From contig CM032118.1 of assembly GCA_018894105.1 (NCBI GenBank), positions 27,880,690 to 27,944,689 on the forward strand: 64,000 nt of DNA, in the 5' to 3' direction. Of the stretch, positions 31,615 to 44,500 are shown piece by piece; positions within the stretch are counted from its first letter, which is position 1; each line of letters begins with the position of its first letter. Position numbers and translations under genes: made by a program. This stretch comes from Jacaranda mimosifolia. Its lineage: Eukaryota; Streptophyta; Magnoliopsida; Lamiales; Bignoniaceae. The notes below the pieces were generated by a model that saw only the letters and a list, made by a program, of their open reading frames with translations, was not told the DNA's origin and made no database searches.

Positions 31615-34440
31615 ATGGCGAGAGTTGTTAAGGCAAAGGGGGATGAAATGAGGCAACTAGGTTGTTTGGAGGTTTGGTGGGTAGTAGGGGTGATTCTGGG
31701 GAGAGCTCATGTAGTGATGAATCTGGGAGTAGGGATAGATAGTTCTAGTTGGGGGAGTGAGCATAGTAGTTAGTATTCAAAAAATCAAACCGTTCATTGA
31801 ACCAAAAAACTTACCGGTTTACGGCTCACTAGTTCAACCATTGGTCGGATTGTAATTGAACCATAATTTACCGTGACGTCATAATTACGCAACATATATT
31901 TATATTATATATTACTTAAAAATTATAAAATGCCAAAATATAAAATATAAAGAGCTTAAATGATATTATCTAATTTCATAATCCAAATTCCACAATTCAT
32001 ATTATAAATTATCACCACAATATCTCAACTCTAAAGCAAAGCTTTTTCTTGTATACTATTTTTTTTTTTACTTTTAGATAGCTTATGGAGGTGTACTTTA
32101 GCCTTAAAGCTTTGTACTCAGACAAAAAATTAAAAAAATATTAATTTCATCAAAAATTAAATAAAACAAATCGCTTCGGTTCAATTGGACCGTGACAATT
32201 CACCAGTTCAAATGATCCAACCATCGGTCTGAATGATTTTAACAAAATAAGGTATTTTTTTAGATTTTTCAATTTAAAGAGAAAATTGGACTAGTTCGAC
32301 GGCCCGATCGGCCGGTTCGGTCCCTTTTTTAAACTATGATAGTAGTAGCTTGAGTAGTTCGTCAAGTGAGGGGGATGAGGAAGAGGAGGTCGACGCTATT
32401 TCCCAGGAGAAGGCTGGGCCCTTTAGGCCTACTGTTGATGAGGCGGGGTTATCTAGGCAAGTTAATCAACCTTTAGTGTTAAGGGAGAGGTTATTTATGG
32501 CTAAGCATTCTAGTGAGATCGCTTCAGAGGTCATTCGTGGTAACTTAGATTTGATTAGGCGTAAATTCCACATTTCTCCTAAATTTGAGTTGATAAAACC
32601 CAGGTCAAGGAATAGGATGAATCAACCCCCTAAAGGGTGTATAGTTGTGTTTGAGGCCACGTTAGAGTACGATCATAGATTCTGGATTGCTCAGCTAATA
32701 GTTGACCTTCTGAATTGTCTTCGAGTCTGCATTACCTAACTTTTATCGAATTCTTTTGTGATCTTGTACAATGTTTTCATCCTAATACTCATAAATGACC
32801 AACCCCATTCTTTTGCCAATTTTTGCAATCTTTTTCACTGTTCGATATCTCAAAAGTCAAGCAGTTATGAGGAGTTGGACTTTTACTATATCACTGCTGT
32901 CCTCATCGAAAAATCTTTGTTACTCCTTCCCCTACTTATAGTCAAGGGTAGAAGAAGAGTTTCTTTTTTGTTTAATCCCCCAATAGTGGGGGTTTTAATA
33001 TTCCTTGAGAGTGGTTGAGGGGAAAACTCAACCCCTTCTAATAGTGAAAATCCTTCATGGCGTAACACTTTTGTCTGAGATTTAATGGCCTTGGAAAAAA
33101 TAGAAAAGGCTAGGTTTATTAAAGAGAGAAACTTGATATTGGCGGGGCTCTTGACTGCTCTTGTGAGGGTGTCACCTAACGCTCGCTTAGGTTGCTCTAA
33201 CCTTTCTTGTATAATGTCTGTTGCTTATGCTAATGTTTTTTTGATCAATTTTGTGGTTTTGTTTGACCTTGCAGATCAGTCTATAATGACTAGCACCCAT
33301 CAACTTGCAATGGCCAGGCAACATAAGGTTTAGCTCAGGCGTGAGGCTGCCAATGCTTGATGGGAGGCCGCATCTACTGCTACTAGAGCAGACATGCCTC
33401 TCATTCTGCCCTCTGCCAGACCATCCGTCAAGCCGCGAACCCTACAACTCAATCAAAGATAAAGGCCATTGAGGTTGGGAGATCTGGTCGGCTGTCTCCC
33501 TTGAAAAAGACTGCTGCTGAAAAGTAGAAGTCGATAGCCTTTGAGGACGTAAGAGTGTCGGAGGGATGCAAAAAATAACTAAAGAGAAGATTTTTGACCT
33601 CTCTACTTTACTTGATCTGCTATTTAGGCCCAAACTTGGTGTTGCGAATAACGCCTCAATGATGGATGTGGGATCAATCGGAGCAACCCCGTTAAGTGTG
33701 TTGGCTTTTTCTTAAAGGACCAGAAGTGAATGTTGGATGCTAAGTTGACTGAGGCTCTTAAGTCATTTTATTCACGCAAACATGGTAAAGTTTTTCATCA
33801 AGTCTCTTGTGTTACATTGTTTGTCTTTTGCGCTGCTTTGTAATAATATTATAAATTTTTCTTTTCAGTTCAAACAATGTTGCCACAGTTTATTTGTAGG
33901 TTCTATTTATCTTTGGCCAATCAGGCCAAATGGCAGTAGAAATACGAGGCGTTGGAGCAAGAGCAGTCGGAAGTCTTAACTACCTTGGCATCGATGCAGG
34001 ATAGGATTGACTAGCCTACCAAGAAAGTCGAAGAAAAGGATACTGAATTATTAGCAACATTTATTGAGAAGAGCTGATTGGATGAGCTGGTGAAACAATC
34101 ATATGTCAAAGCCGAAGAGGCCTCTATAAGTAGGCATTTGAAGGGCTATTGGACTTGTTCTTGACAGGCTCAAGATGAATTCCATAAGAAGGCGATGTAA
34201 TGATTCATGTCGACTTCGGCCTTCTTCAATGCCAATATTATTTTTGTTCTTGATGATGCCAAAGAGGGCTTCGATAAAGCTGTGAAGCAGTTTAAGTTCT
34301 TGGGTTATCATTGCTGCAAAGAAGACAAGGAAAAACTCGATATTTATAAAGATGAGCAGCTGCAAGAGTACCTTGAGAACACCTATGCTGCTCTAGAGTC
34401 AATTTTTCACCCGAGCATCCCTATAGTGGCAAAGGAGTTC
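31615..34440 (+). pseudogene. Broken 'putative gypsy-type transposon' protein (PF04195-like), split by a hAT element
   Basis: After ATG at 31615 there is Ser/Glu-rich coding text, an insertion at 31771-32338, then a 129-codon frame with 'SPKFELIKPRSRNRMNQPPK' and 'VVFEATLEYDHRFWIAQLIV'. These resemble the N-terminal domain of the plant family called putative gypsy-type transposon. Shifted frames continue the pattern: 'KGRRRVSFLF' near 32945, 'ARFIKERNLILAGLL' near 33110, and 'EGFDKAVKQFKFLGYH' near 34265 close to the end. Several stops and frameshifts are present. The family is usually found in non-autonomous or gag-only plant retroelements. The right side is cut off by copia copy A. Confidence 0.5.
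31771..32338. mobile_element. hAT-like MITE, 568 bp
   Basis: It is flanked by an exact 8-bp duplication ATAGTAGT (31763-31770 and 32339-32346). The left end 'tagtattcaaaaaatc' and the reverse-complemented right end 'catagtttaaaaaagg' are imperfect inverted repeats followed by opposed 'aaccg/cggtt' text. No coding capacity. It interrupts the Ser/Glu-rich start of the surrounding pseudogene; removing it and one ATAGTAGT rejoins the flanks. Confidence 0.72.
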
Positions 34441-34508
34441 GATTTCTCCATAATTTTTGCTTACATAATCAAGGAGAAACAGGTCGATGTGGTTAAACAC
34501 TTTCCTCC

Positions 34509-36697
34509 TGTTGGATTAGTGCTCCACAGCCAATTAGATTGGCATGTAAACTATTTCACTTGTGATACAATCTTAATTGAATGATATTCATAATAAATGG
34601 CCATCTTCATCTTATACTTAATTTACTTCACTAGCATTTGGTTGAAGCCCTTAAGTCATACAAGACTATGGAACTTGGTCACACACTGGGTGATGATCAT
34701 GAAACTAGTCTTACATGGTCGTGATCTTAAAATATTTCAAGTCATAAAATCTTATGAGATAGGGCATATAAGATTCGGATAGACTTGGACTAACGATGCA
34801 TAAATATAAAGGGCTTGATATTGTGCCATTTCATGAGCAATCCATGTTAGACATGGATTTATGTTAGTGGGTGCTAGTTAGAGAACAAGTTCATTGAAGG
34901 CTCGCCTAGAGAATCCACTAGATAGCCGTAGTGGAAAGTCAGAAAGGCAAGTTCTTCAACTTACGCTAATGCATATACTTAGTCCTTAGACTTGAGGGTC
35001 CATGGTAACCTTGTGTTTAGGTTCTCATGCTTTGACTCTTCTTTGACCACTTTGCGGTTCATCTGGGTTGAGCTTGGGTATGAGATACTTAGGCATAGAG
35101 GTTTGTGAGATCTAAGATGGGATCCATCTCCTCGTCGTTGTAAAGGACGAGTGCATCTTCTATGTATTCTATAATGATCGATTCTATGAAATCTTTGTTC
35201 AAGTTTGTATGACAATTTGGAAAATGAGTTTTCCAAAGATAAGGTCAAAAAGGGGAATCAAACATTAGACTGGAAACATAGTTGTCAAAGCTATTAGGGA
35301 ATTGGAAAATATCTTGCGCTAGGCCTCTTTCGGGAGATAGGAGATGGAAGGATCGTATTTGCATGGCAAGCGTAGAGCTAGAATGGTTCTCCAAGACATC
35401 GACCATGGAGATTGGATATTCTTTAATTAATAGAGATTAATTGAATTGAGTTTTTAGTTTAAAGGAGTTTAAACTAATGTGAATATTTTTATATTCTAAA
35501 TATCACAAGAGTTGTGAGTCCGTGTCCAATGAATGGTAGAACCTAATGGGTCACACAAAAAGGCTAATAGGAAGTTCTATTTGATAAAGGGAATTTTCTA
35601 AGAGCTAGAAAATTCCTAGCGACCAATTTTTGTGGAGGAAAATGGTTGGCTAATTTTTGCTTGATTGATTTAATTATTAAATTAATCAAAATAATTTAAG
35701 GAGTTAAATTAGATCAATTAAATTAAGGAGTTAATTTAATTGGTATCATATGACTATCAATTGGTCAAGTTAACTTAGGGGGTTAAGTTAACATATTCTA
35801 GCTTAAAGAGTTAAGTTAGTTGACTTAAGGAGTTAAGTCAAGACCAATTAATTAAATTAAGGGGTTAATTTAATTAATCTGAAGAATTAATTTTGGAGGG
35901 AAATTCAAATAAATGAGTTCATTTGAGGTGCATTTAGAATTTATTTGTATGACATTTCATGAGATGAAATAAATATTCCAAATGAAATTCAAATGTTAGT
36001 AAAATTAACATTTCACATGCTCTATGCCTTGCTTAGGTGGCGCCTCACCTCATGGGAGGTGTGATGCCAACTAGCATCACACCTTCCTTCCTTTATAAAT
36101 AGAGATAGGTGCCCACAAGCAAGACCATGCATGCTAGATTCCCATTTTCCCTCCAAATTGTGTGATTAACTCATGTATTGAAGTTTCACATCTTATTCTT
36201 CACATTCCCTCCTAAATTCGGCCTTTATCATTTCTTCATACCTTGGTTTTTAGCTGACTAAGGTTTGATTGGAGCTAGCCTATGGTGTGTGGATCATTTC
36301 ATTAGAAGCTAGACAATTGGATAGCTTTGCTCTTTGGAGATCCATTGCAAGACATTCCAGTTGGAGGCACATTTGAAGCACTTTTTGATTTCTGATTTTG
36401 GTGAAATTTTCACTGGACATTTTTCAAGGTGTTGGTGAGGTTCTGTCCAAATTTAATCCAAATCGAAGGTGGTTTGATAGGGCAAAAGTTGTCGAAATCC
36501 TGCTACGCCGACTGGAGACAACTTTGAAATATTGAAGCTTCTCTTGATTCTTCCTTGGATTTTTGAGCATTCAAGGTATTTATCGCCTTCCAAATCCTTA
36601 TTAAAAACATGATTTGATCCTTGGGAGGTGTGTGAACAAGTTTTGATTTAGCTTTATTTGCTTTATTTCATGGATCCTTGTGGTACACATTCCTTCA
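34509..36697 (+). repeat. 5' LTR of copia element A, 2189 bp
   Basis: It starts TGTTGGATTAG and ends CCTTCA, two bases before the primer site. The middle is a mosaic of 'aaggagttaa' and 'attaatt' text. A perfect 11-bp inverted repeat (AGGTGTGATGC 36057-36067, GCATCACACCT 36074-36084) lies ten bases before a TATA box. Confidence 0.88.
36057..36101 (+). promoter_or_regulatory. LTR core promoter: inverted repeat plus TATA box
   Basis: The inverted repeat arms at 36057-36067 and 36074-36084 are followed by TATAAATA at 36094-36101. The same arrangement occurs near 48640-48680 (B), 61774-61815 (D), and on the minus strand near 47007-47037 (F), 49339-49370 and 56823-56850 (E). TATA function is inferred from its sequence and place; the role of the repeat is unknown. 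Confidence 0.65.
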
Positions 36698-36699
36698 AG

Positions 36700-36712
36700 T
36701 GGTATCGTAGCC
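36700..36712 (+). other. Primer-binding site of copia element A
   Basis: TGGTATCGTAGCC, two bases after the LTR. It matches the initiator-Met site TGGTATCAGAGC except at two positions. The A to G change can still pair with tRNA by G-U. Copies B and D have related versions. Confidence 0.75.
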
Positions 36713-36947
36713 TATTTCATGCTTTAATTTGGATTTTTGATTGATTGATTCATGTGATGGATTGATCTAGATCTCCAAACACTTGATCCAAATCATGGAT
36801 TGGAGTGTTTGGATGATGTTGCTTGTGGCTCCTTTGATTATGAATTGAATTATGCTAATATGTATTTTAAGAGTTAATTCATATATTAGTATGTTCTTGA
36901 TCCATGGATGATGATGTTAATTTTTGGTTTAGCATTAAATGATATTA

Positions 36948-39798
36948 TGTAACACCCCAAAAATTTCATGATTTATAGAATTTAATTTTAATATTTAAAT
37001 TTCATGAATCTTATGTTATAATTGTTAATTTATTATTTTATTAAATTTTGGGGTCAACTTGTTAACAAGAAAACTTCAATTTCTAGAAATTTTAAAAGCT
37101 GGGGTCAATTCAAAATTTATCAAAACCTGATTGAGCACTTTTTGAAAATGTTGGGGTTTGCATGGAAAAAGCTTGGTCAACGGGGTCAAAGCTCTATTTT
37201 CTAATAATTTCAGGGACCTAATTGATGTTCTTAAAAAGATTTTGGGGTCAAATCTGAAAATTAAAAAAATTATTTTATAAAAGTTGGTAATTGCATTTTA
37301 AACCACCAAATTCTTCATTTTTCTTCCCACGACACCACCACCACCTCTAGCGATCTTTACCATCAGCCAAAATCCACTCAAAATAAACAATTTAAAACCT
37401 TCCCCACAGTTCCAGCTACATTCATACACCACATGCACAATGAGACAAGCTGCGAGTCACCAGAAATGGAAAGCTAAAACTCAACAGTGGTGGTCTTGAC
37501 GGGCGATAGTGGAGCTGCAGCCAAAATTCATTTATGGGCAGAGATATTAGAAGATCCAGGTGTGAGGAAGTTGAAAATACCTTTGCATGCGAGTTTGACG
37601 CAGCGGTGGCAAGAGAGACCCATTTGATGTTTGAGCTTGATTGAAGGAGATTTTGGCTGTGAAACTTGAAACTGACCATAGCGTTAGACTCAGGAGTTTG
37701 AGATAAGCATTCTGGTGGTGACGTTGGTCTACTCCAGCGGCGACAGTGGCAGCAGAGAGGCAGTTTCACCTCCTTGACACAATAAACACACCTGCGTATT
37801 TGGTTTGCAGTTTTGAAACACCGGTGGCCAATCTTGAAATTTAATTGGTTGTGCTTTGATATATATATATGTATGCATATATATATGTATGTATACGTAT
37901 TGTACCTTACCTTTGGAAACCTTGTATATTATGCCAAGAATAAAGATTTGGGAATGATTGGTATATATATATATGTATGTGTAAGATTTCCATGCAAGAA
38001 GAATATCTAATTAAGTAAACCCGGACATGTTATGCCAAATGCCAAAATTTGGATTTAATAATTATACCAAAGATTATGTAATGTAAGACTAAGTGGTGTT
38101 TGATTAGGATTAATTAATTATAGAGATTGGGCTATTTTGTGTGGATTGATTAGGATGATGATATGATAATGACTTTGTAGTTAAGAACGAGATATCAAGT
38201 TATTCTTAGAACTAATATAGAACATCGTGGTTAATTCTAAAATAATCAATTTATTGGAGTACTTTGCGTAGGTAGTGACTATTAAACCTATATCATTGTG
38301 TTAATCAATAAGTTAGTAATGTTAGAGTGCTTATGATGCAATTCTAGAAGGCTATTAGAGATGAATAGGAGTTTTAACTATAGAAATATTCTTTTGATTA
38401 TGTGATGAAGAAGTGGGTCCTGCTGATCAGTAGATTGCAGGCTGTGGTTGTTTGCTGAAACTAGAAAATGTGAGGGTCTACCAATTTGGCATCTTTTCTA
38501 ACTATCTGTTATTTATGGTAAGCCCCTGTATGGGTTTTCTATTTCTGTACCGTACTCTATTTGTTTGAAATCTAAAATGTGTTGGAATTTTGATTTGTTA
38601 TCTGTTATTTGATTTGAACACCTTTGTAAAGGTTATCTTTAATATTGATTTTGTTTCCATCTGTTCTGGCGCCTAAAACCTTATTTGTTATCTGTATCTT
38701 AGTTGTCTGTCTGTTTGTCTCGTATCTATACCAATCTGTATCATTCTCTGTTGTCTTGCCGGCATATTTGTTTATTTGTTCAGCTTTATCTGGCAATGTT
38801 GGCTTATCTGAATATGTTTATTGCTATCATGTTACCTTGATGGCGTTTTTGTTCTGTTCTGTGCTATTTTATCTTGGAACCAACGGTGCGTTAGGGACTT
38901 TCCCATGGGCATCTGCACAAATGGTTGTGAATTATATCATATGTACGGAGAAAATGTGGGCCAAGGGCCGATCTGGGCGAAATGTTTGGTTATGTGGGGC
39001 ACGCTAGGGGCTTTCCTCTAGGTGTCAATGATATGCTAGAGACATTCTCCTGGGTGTGGGCGGCGATGCGCTAGGGGCTTTCCCTAGTCATCTACGGTAC
39101 ACTATACAGTTAGTATGGGCATCCACTATGTACCAAGCTATTACGCTTAGGTAAACTGATTGTCTGACTAGAATAAGGTGATTCTGCAATGTATGTCTGT
39201 AGTCTTTTCTTGGAATGCATATGCTTTGGGTATGTTTTGCTTATATGAATTATGTCTATCTGAAATCTGCCTTGGAGTAATAAGGCATGAGAGTTTCCTA
39301 ATTTTCTAGGTTTACTGTCTGATTCTGAATCTATCATGTTCTGTATGCTTAATTGATGATCTGTTGAGTTGAACCTTCATCAATAGATCTCTTATGTTAT
39401 TCTTAAGTTATCTCTCACAAGTCTTTGGACTTACCCCCCATATCTCTTGACCTTCTCAGACAGGTTTTGGTGATGATCTTGTACTTTAGGCTTGGAAGGA
39501 TGTAAATATATTTTGTAATAGAATATGTGCTTAAACTTGTGTATGAATCACTTTTATGTTTAATGGAAACTTGGAGATGTGGTGAGATATCTAACTTGAA
39601 CTTATGGTTTGTAGTAGGTATGAAATGATGAATGATGAATTTGTGATGGTTTGAAATTTGTACTTTTGTAAGACATGCTTAAGTTGAAGCTTGTTGCTAT
39701 CTTTGATAATTTTGGAAAAATTTTCTAATGGGCCTATTGTTAGAATTATGTATGAGATTTAAGTCTGATTAGGTGTTATCTCGAGTAGGGCCGCTACA
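36948..39798 (+). repeat. Solo LTR of another family, 2851 bp
   Basis: It starts TGTAACACCCC and ends GGGCCGCTACA, the end style of large plant Ty3/gypsy (Tekay/Del-like) LTRs. It is flanked by an exact 5-bp duplication TATTA (36943-36947 and 39799-39803). Removing it restores 'gatattatatgttgatatag', which matches the leader of elements B (near 59105) and D (near 62465). Open frames inside it, such as 120 codons at 38645-39007, have no family resemblance. Confidence 0.8.
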
Positions 39799-41039
39799 TA
39801 TTATATGTTGATATAGCATGTTAAATTTGGCCTTAAGATGTTTTGGTCATTTTTGGATCCAATTGGATTGGAAATTATTGGAGAAATTTGGAGAATATTG
39901 GTTCTCACTTAAACTTGATTTTTGAAGCATGTTTGAGTACTTGAATTTACATTTTTAAAAGGTGTTTTAGATTTGGAAATTTGTCTATAATGTGTGATTT
40001 AGTGTTTAGGAAGTGTCCTAAACTTTTTGGTACGCAAAAGTTGAGCCAAAATTGGTTGACTTGGTCCCAACCCCAAAACAGGGATGCTGCTGCGCTCGAC
40101 CAGGGGTTGGTCATGTAGCGGGCACGCCTGGCGCACGCCTACCGCACAACCATGCACCTAGGCTGGGGCAGCAGCAACCAGTTAGGGTAAGGATGAGTTT
40201 TGAGCCATTTTTATGTTCTTTTTGGTGACTAAAATTGAACTAAATCATGCTAAATAGATGCACAAGTGTTGTGCAAGTTCTCAAAATTATGTTTGACATT
40301 TTTTATTGCTTTTAAAATCTTGTTAAAGTTAATCTTCAATTTGGTGCAAAAATGAGATGCATAATTGTTATGCTTATTTTTGCTATATAATTAATTGTTT
40401 ATGAGATAAGCATTTAATTATAGAATTGAATGTCATTTCTTGATTTATTGTTCATTTAATTGTTGAATGGATGATGAATGAATGGGGATGATCATGAACC
40501 ATGAATATTGATTTTATTTGTTTCAAGTTGTTGAAAAAAGTTGTATTAAATTGGGGCTTGCATGTCTCTTAATTTCTATCTTGTAAATGTTATGAGAGTA
40601 GAATCACTAAGAGTAAGGATTTCTTTCTCATGTAAATGTTGCAAGGAGACAAGAAGACCATTGGAGGCATAAAGACCCATGAATGTATGGGGATACATTT
40701 ATGTAATAGTTAAATTTAATCAACCCACTTAAAATCAACTAAGTAGTCCGCTTGTGGCTTTAAGTGCAGTACTTGGTTAAGCCTCATAGTCATCCCACCC
40801 TAGGAGCATACCAGGTGCATTTACTTATTTATGCTTTCCATACCCTATTGATGTATGAGATACATGGATAGGATATAAAAAACCTAAATAAGAAGATAAA
40901 ATTGATGAAATCTTTGTAAGCAAGAAAATCCATCCACTTAGAGGAGTCTAAGTGCTTTGAAATATTAAGTCAAAATGGATACAAATTAAAAAGAGTTTTA
41001 ATTAATCCATGCCTTCTACCAACAGTATGTGACACGACG

Positions 41040-41365
41040 ATGCTACTATCTTTTATGTGATGGCACACGAGTCATGGGTCACACTTAAGGTAGAAAGCTG
41101 TAATCACATACCTAGCATACGATACACCTTTGATTTGATGCTTCCCATGCATTAGCACACGAGTCGTGGGATGACATAGAGCAGTTTCGAATAAAAGTTT
41201 GATTAGTAGGTCCTACTTAACACCTAATAATGTAGATGGCACACGAGTCGTGGGTCTACAAGAGAAGTGAGGCAAAACATATCAAACATTGCATAGAGAT
41301 GCAATTAGCAAAAATTGCTTACCTTGTGACTGTTTGTGGATGGCATATGAGTCATGGGTCTACTT
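41040..41365 (+). repeat. Four spaced copies of a ~19-bp motif in the copia leader
   Basis: Copies of GGCACACGAGTCRTGGGTC start at 41062, 41154 (AGCACACGAGTCGTGGGAT), 41238 and 41342 (GGCATATGAGTCATGGGTC), about 84-104 bp apart, ending about 160 bp before gag. The motif recurs with matching spacing in element D (from about 63678, 63770, 63851 and 63958) and on the minus strand of element E (about 54622-54925). Confidence 0.8.
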
Positions 41366-41519
41366 ACAAGTTTTTAATTCTTCTAAGAGTGAAGAATTTG
41401 ATAAAATAATGGGAGAAAAACTTGCTTGAAAGTCCATAAATATGTTTTAAATCTCAATATTCAATCATGCTTATACTCTTTTTTTTTGGCCTTTGTAAAA
41501 TTTTGAAATCTCAAATCAA

Positions 41520-44500
41520 ACGGCTAAGAATCCACTCAATGCTATTTTGGAAACTAATAAACTTACTGGGCATAACTTCCAAGATTGGCTTAGATACCTC
41601 AAGATTATACCTAATTTTGAAAAGAGGACCTATGTGCTTACTCAAAGTCCGCCGAACACTATTGGTGATGATGCCACCGATAAGGCACGTTAAGCGTTCA
41701 CAAACTTTATGAATAATGATCTATAAACAAGATGTCTCATGATGGCTTCTATGTCTAATGAGCTCCAAAAATCTCATGAGCACATGAAAGTCACTCACGA
41801 GATCCATTTGCACTTACAAGAGTTGTATGGTAGGCAAACTAGACATGAAAGGTTCTCTTTGTCTAAGAAGCTCTTCCAAACTAGAATGAATGAGGGCTCG
41901 AGTGCCCATGACCATGGGCTAAAGATGATCAGTCTCATCGAGAAACTTGGTCAATTGGATGTAGTCATGGACAACAAGCTCTTTGTGGATTTGATCCTTC
42001 AATCATTACCTTGCTCCTTTGACCAAGTTGTTGTGAACTTCAACATGACTAAGCAATAAGTAACAATCAATGAATTAGTCAATATGTTAGTGGCCGCTGA
42101 GGCGACAATGAAGAAAGACAAGCCTCTTGTGCTTGGTTCCTCCTCTAAGTCTAAGGAGGGAGGTATAAGGAAGAAAAGTTCTTCCTCTAAGGGAAAACAA
42201 CCCTTGAAAGATTCGGGGAGAATCAAGCAAAAGAAAAAGGCTAAAGCCAATGCTACCTATTTCTATTATGGGGAGAAAGGCCATTGGAAAATGAATTGCA
42301 AGAAATACCTTAGCACCTTTGCAAAGGGTATATACTTCATTGGAATGCACTTAATGATAAATTCTTCCTCATGGGTATTTGATACCACATGTGGTTCTCA
42401 CCTTTGTAATTCGTTACGGAGGATGGAAAGAATAAGGAAATGAAGGGGATATGGTCCTCCACCTTGGAAATGGAGCAAACGTTGCGGCCATGGTCAAAGG
42501 CATAATCAAGTTGGACTTGAGAAATTTCTATATTGTACTTGATCCTTGCTACTATGTACCCAATCTTGTTAAGAACATTATTTCTATTCCCATTTTAGAT
42601 AATGAAGGATATGATTTTTCTATATCTAATGGGATGTTGAAAGCATTAAAGAATGGTTCTTTAATTGCACAAGGTGCATGAAATAATGGATTGTACATTT
42701 TGGATTCTCAACCTCCATTGATGCACATTCAATCAAGTAAAAGAAAATTAGATAACCAAGAAGATGCCATCTTGTGGCATGCAAGACTTGGACATATTTT
42801 CAAAAATAGGATGAGCAAGTTAGAAGCCCTCAAAGTACTAAATGTTAGTGGCATTGAGGACCTTCCTACTTGTAAGTATTGTTTAGAGGGAAAAATGACC
42901 AAGGCTCCTTTTGTAGGATAAATGGAGTTAACCACAAGTCCTTTGGATTTGATCCATACAGATGTTTGTGGTCCACTAAGAGTTAATGTGAGAGAAGGCT
43001 ATTTTTACTTCACTACCTTCACCGATGATCATACTCGGTTTGGACATGTGTATCTTATGAAAGTATAAGTCCAAAACTTTTGAAAAGTTCAAAGAGTATA
43101 GGAATGAAGTAGAAAAGTAAAATGGACTTAGTATTAAAGCTCTTCGATTGAATTGAGGGGAAGAATATTTAAGTACTGAATTCTTGGATTATCTAAAGGA
43201 GAATGAGATTCTCTCTCAATGGACTCCACCCGGCACACCCCAACATAATGGAGTGGCCAAGAGGAGAAATTGTACCTTATTGAACATGGTACGCTCTATG
43301 ATGAGCTTTTTTGGTGTGCCTATATCCTTTTGGGGATACGTCTTAGAAACAGAGGCAAGGTTACTTAACATGGTACCCTCAAAGTCGGTGCCAAAAACAA
43401 TAGATGAAATGTGGTATGGCAAAGTACCCCTTTACTCTTTCTAAAAGTTTGGGGGTCTCTCGCTTATGCCAAGCGGTTAGTGGGAGACAAGTTAGATGCT
43501 AGATCCACTTTGTGCAAGTTTGTGGGATACCCAAGCGAGCTTATGGGTTATTATTTCTATGATCCCTTGGAACAAAAGGTGTTTGTTTCAAGGAACGCCC
43601 ATTTTTTGGAAAAGAAATTTCTATTAGATAGTTCAACATGATCAGCAAATCCCAAAAGTGATAGAAACAAATGAGCATCAAGAGCTTTGCACACAACCTT
43701 TGAGAAGGTCAGACTGAATTAAGAAGCAACCTAGAAGGTTCAAATTCCTTCATGAGATAGGCCAATCAGATAGTGATCCAAAGACATATGAGGAAGCTAT
43801 GTTGGATATAGATTCAAGACATTGGCTAGATGCCATGAAATCTGAAATGGACTCCAACAAAGTATAGGCTTTGGTAGATCCATCGAAGAGTATAATATCC
43901 GTTGGTTGCAAGTGGATCTATAAGCGAAAGCTAGAAGTCGATGGAAAGGTAATGACCTTTAAGGTGTGAATAGTGGCAAAGGGTTACACTCAAAGACCCT
44001 GTATTGGTTTTGCAAAAACTTTTTCATTGATCGCTATGCCTAAGTCTATTAGGATTTTGCTTGCCATACCCGTATATTATAACTATGAGATATGAAAAAT
44101 TGATGTGAAAACTGCTTTTCTCAATGAAAACATTAAAGAAGAAATCTATATAGAGCAACCACAAGGTTTTATATGTAAAAAGAATGAGCAAAAGGTTTGC
44201 AAACTTGAGAAATCCATTTATGGACTCAAACAGGCATTGCGAAGTTGGACATACATTTTGATAAGATAGTCAATCATTTAGCTTTGTCAAAAATATGTAT
44301 GAACCTTGTGTGTACAAGAAGGCTAGTGGGAGCAGTGTACAGTTTATTGTGCTTTGTGTCGATGACATTTTTCTCTTTGAAAATGACAGAGAAATGTTAG
44401 AATGTACTAAAGGATGGTTATCTACTCAATTCTCCATGAAGGATTTGAGAGAAACATCTTATGTATTAGAAATACATATGTATAGAGGTAAATCGAGGAG

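Noticed and set aside
38645..39021. 120-codon hydrophobic frame and an overlapping 66-codon frame
   Set aside because: Located within the solo LTR 36948-39798, with no family resemblance; probably chance.
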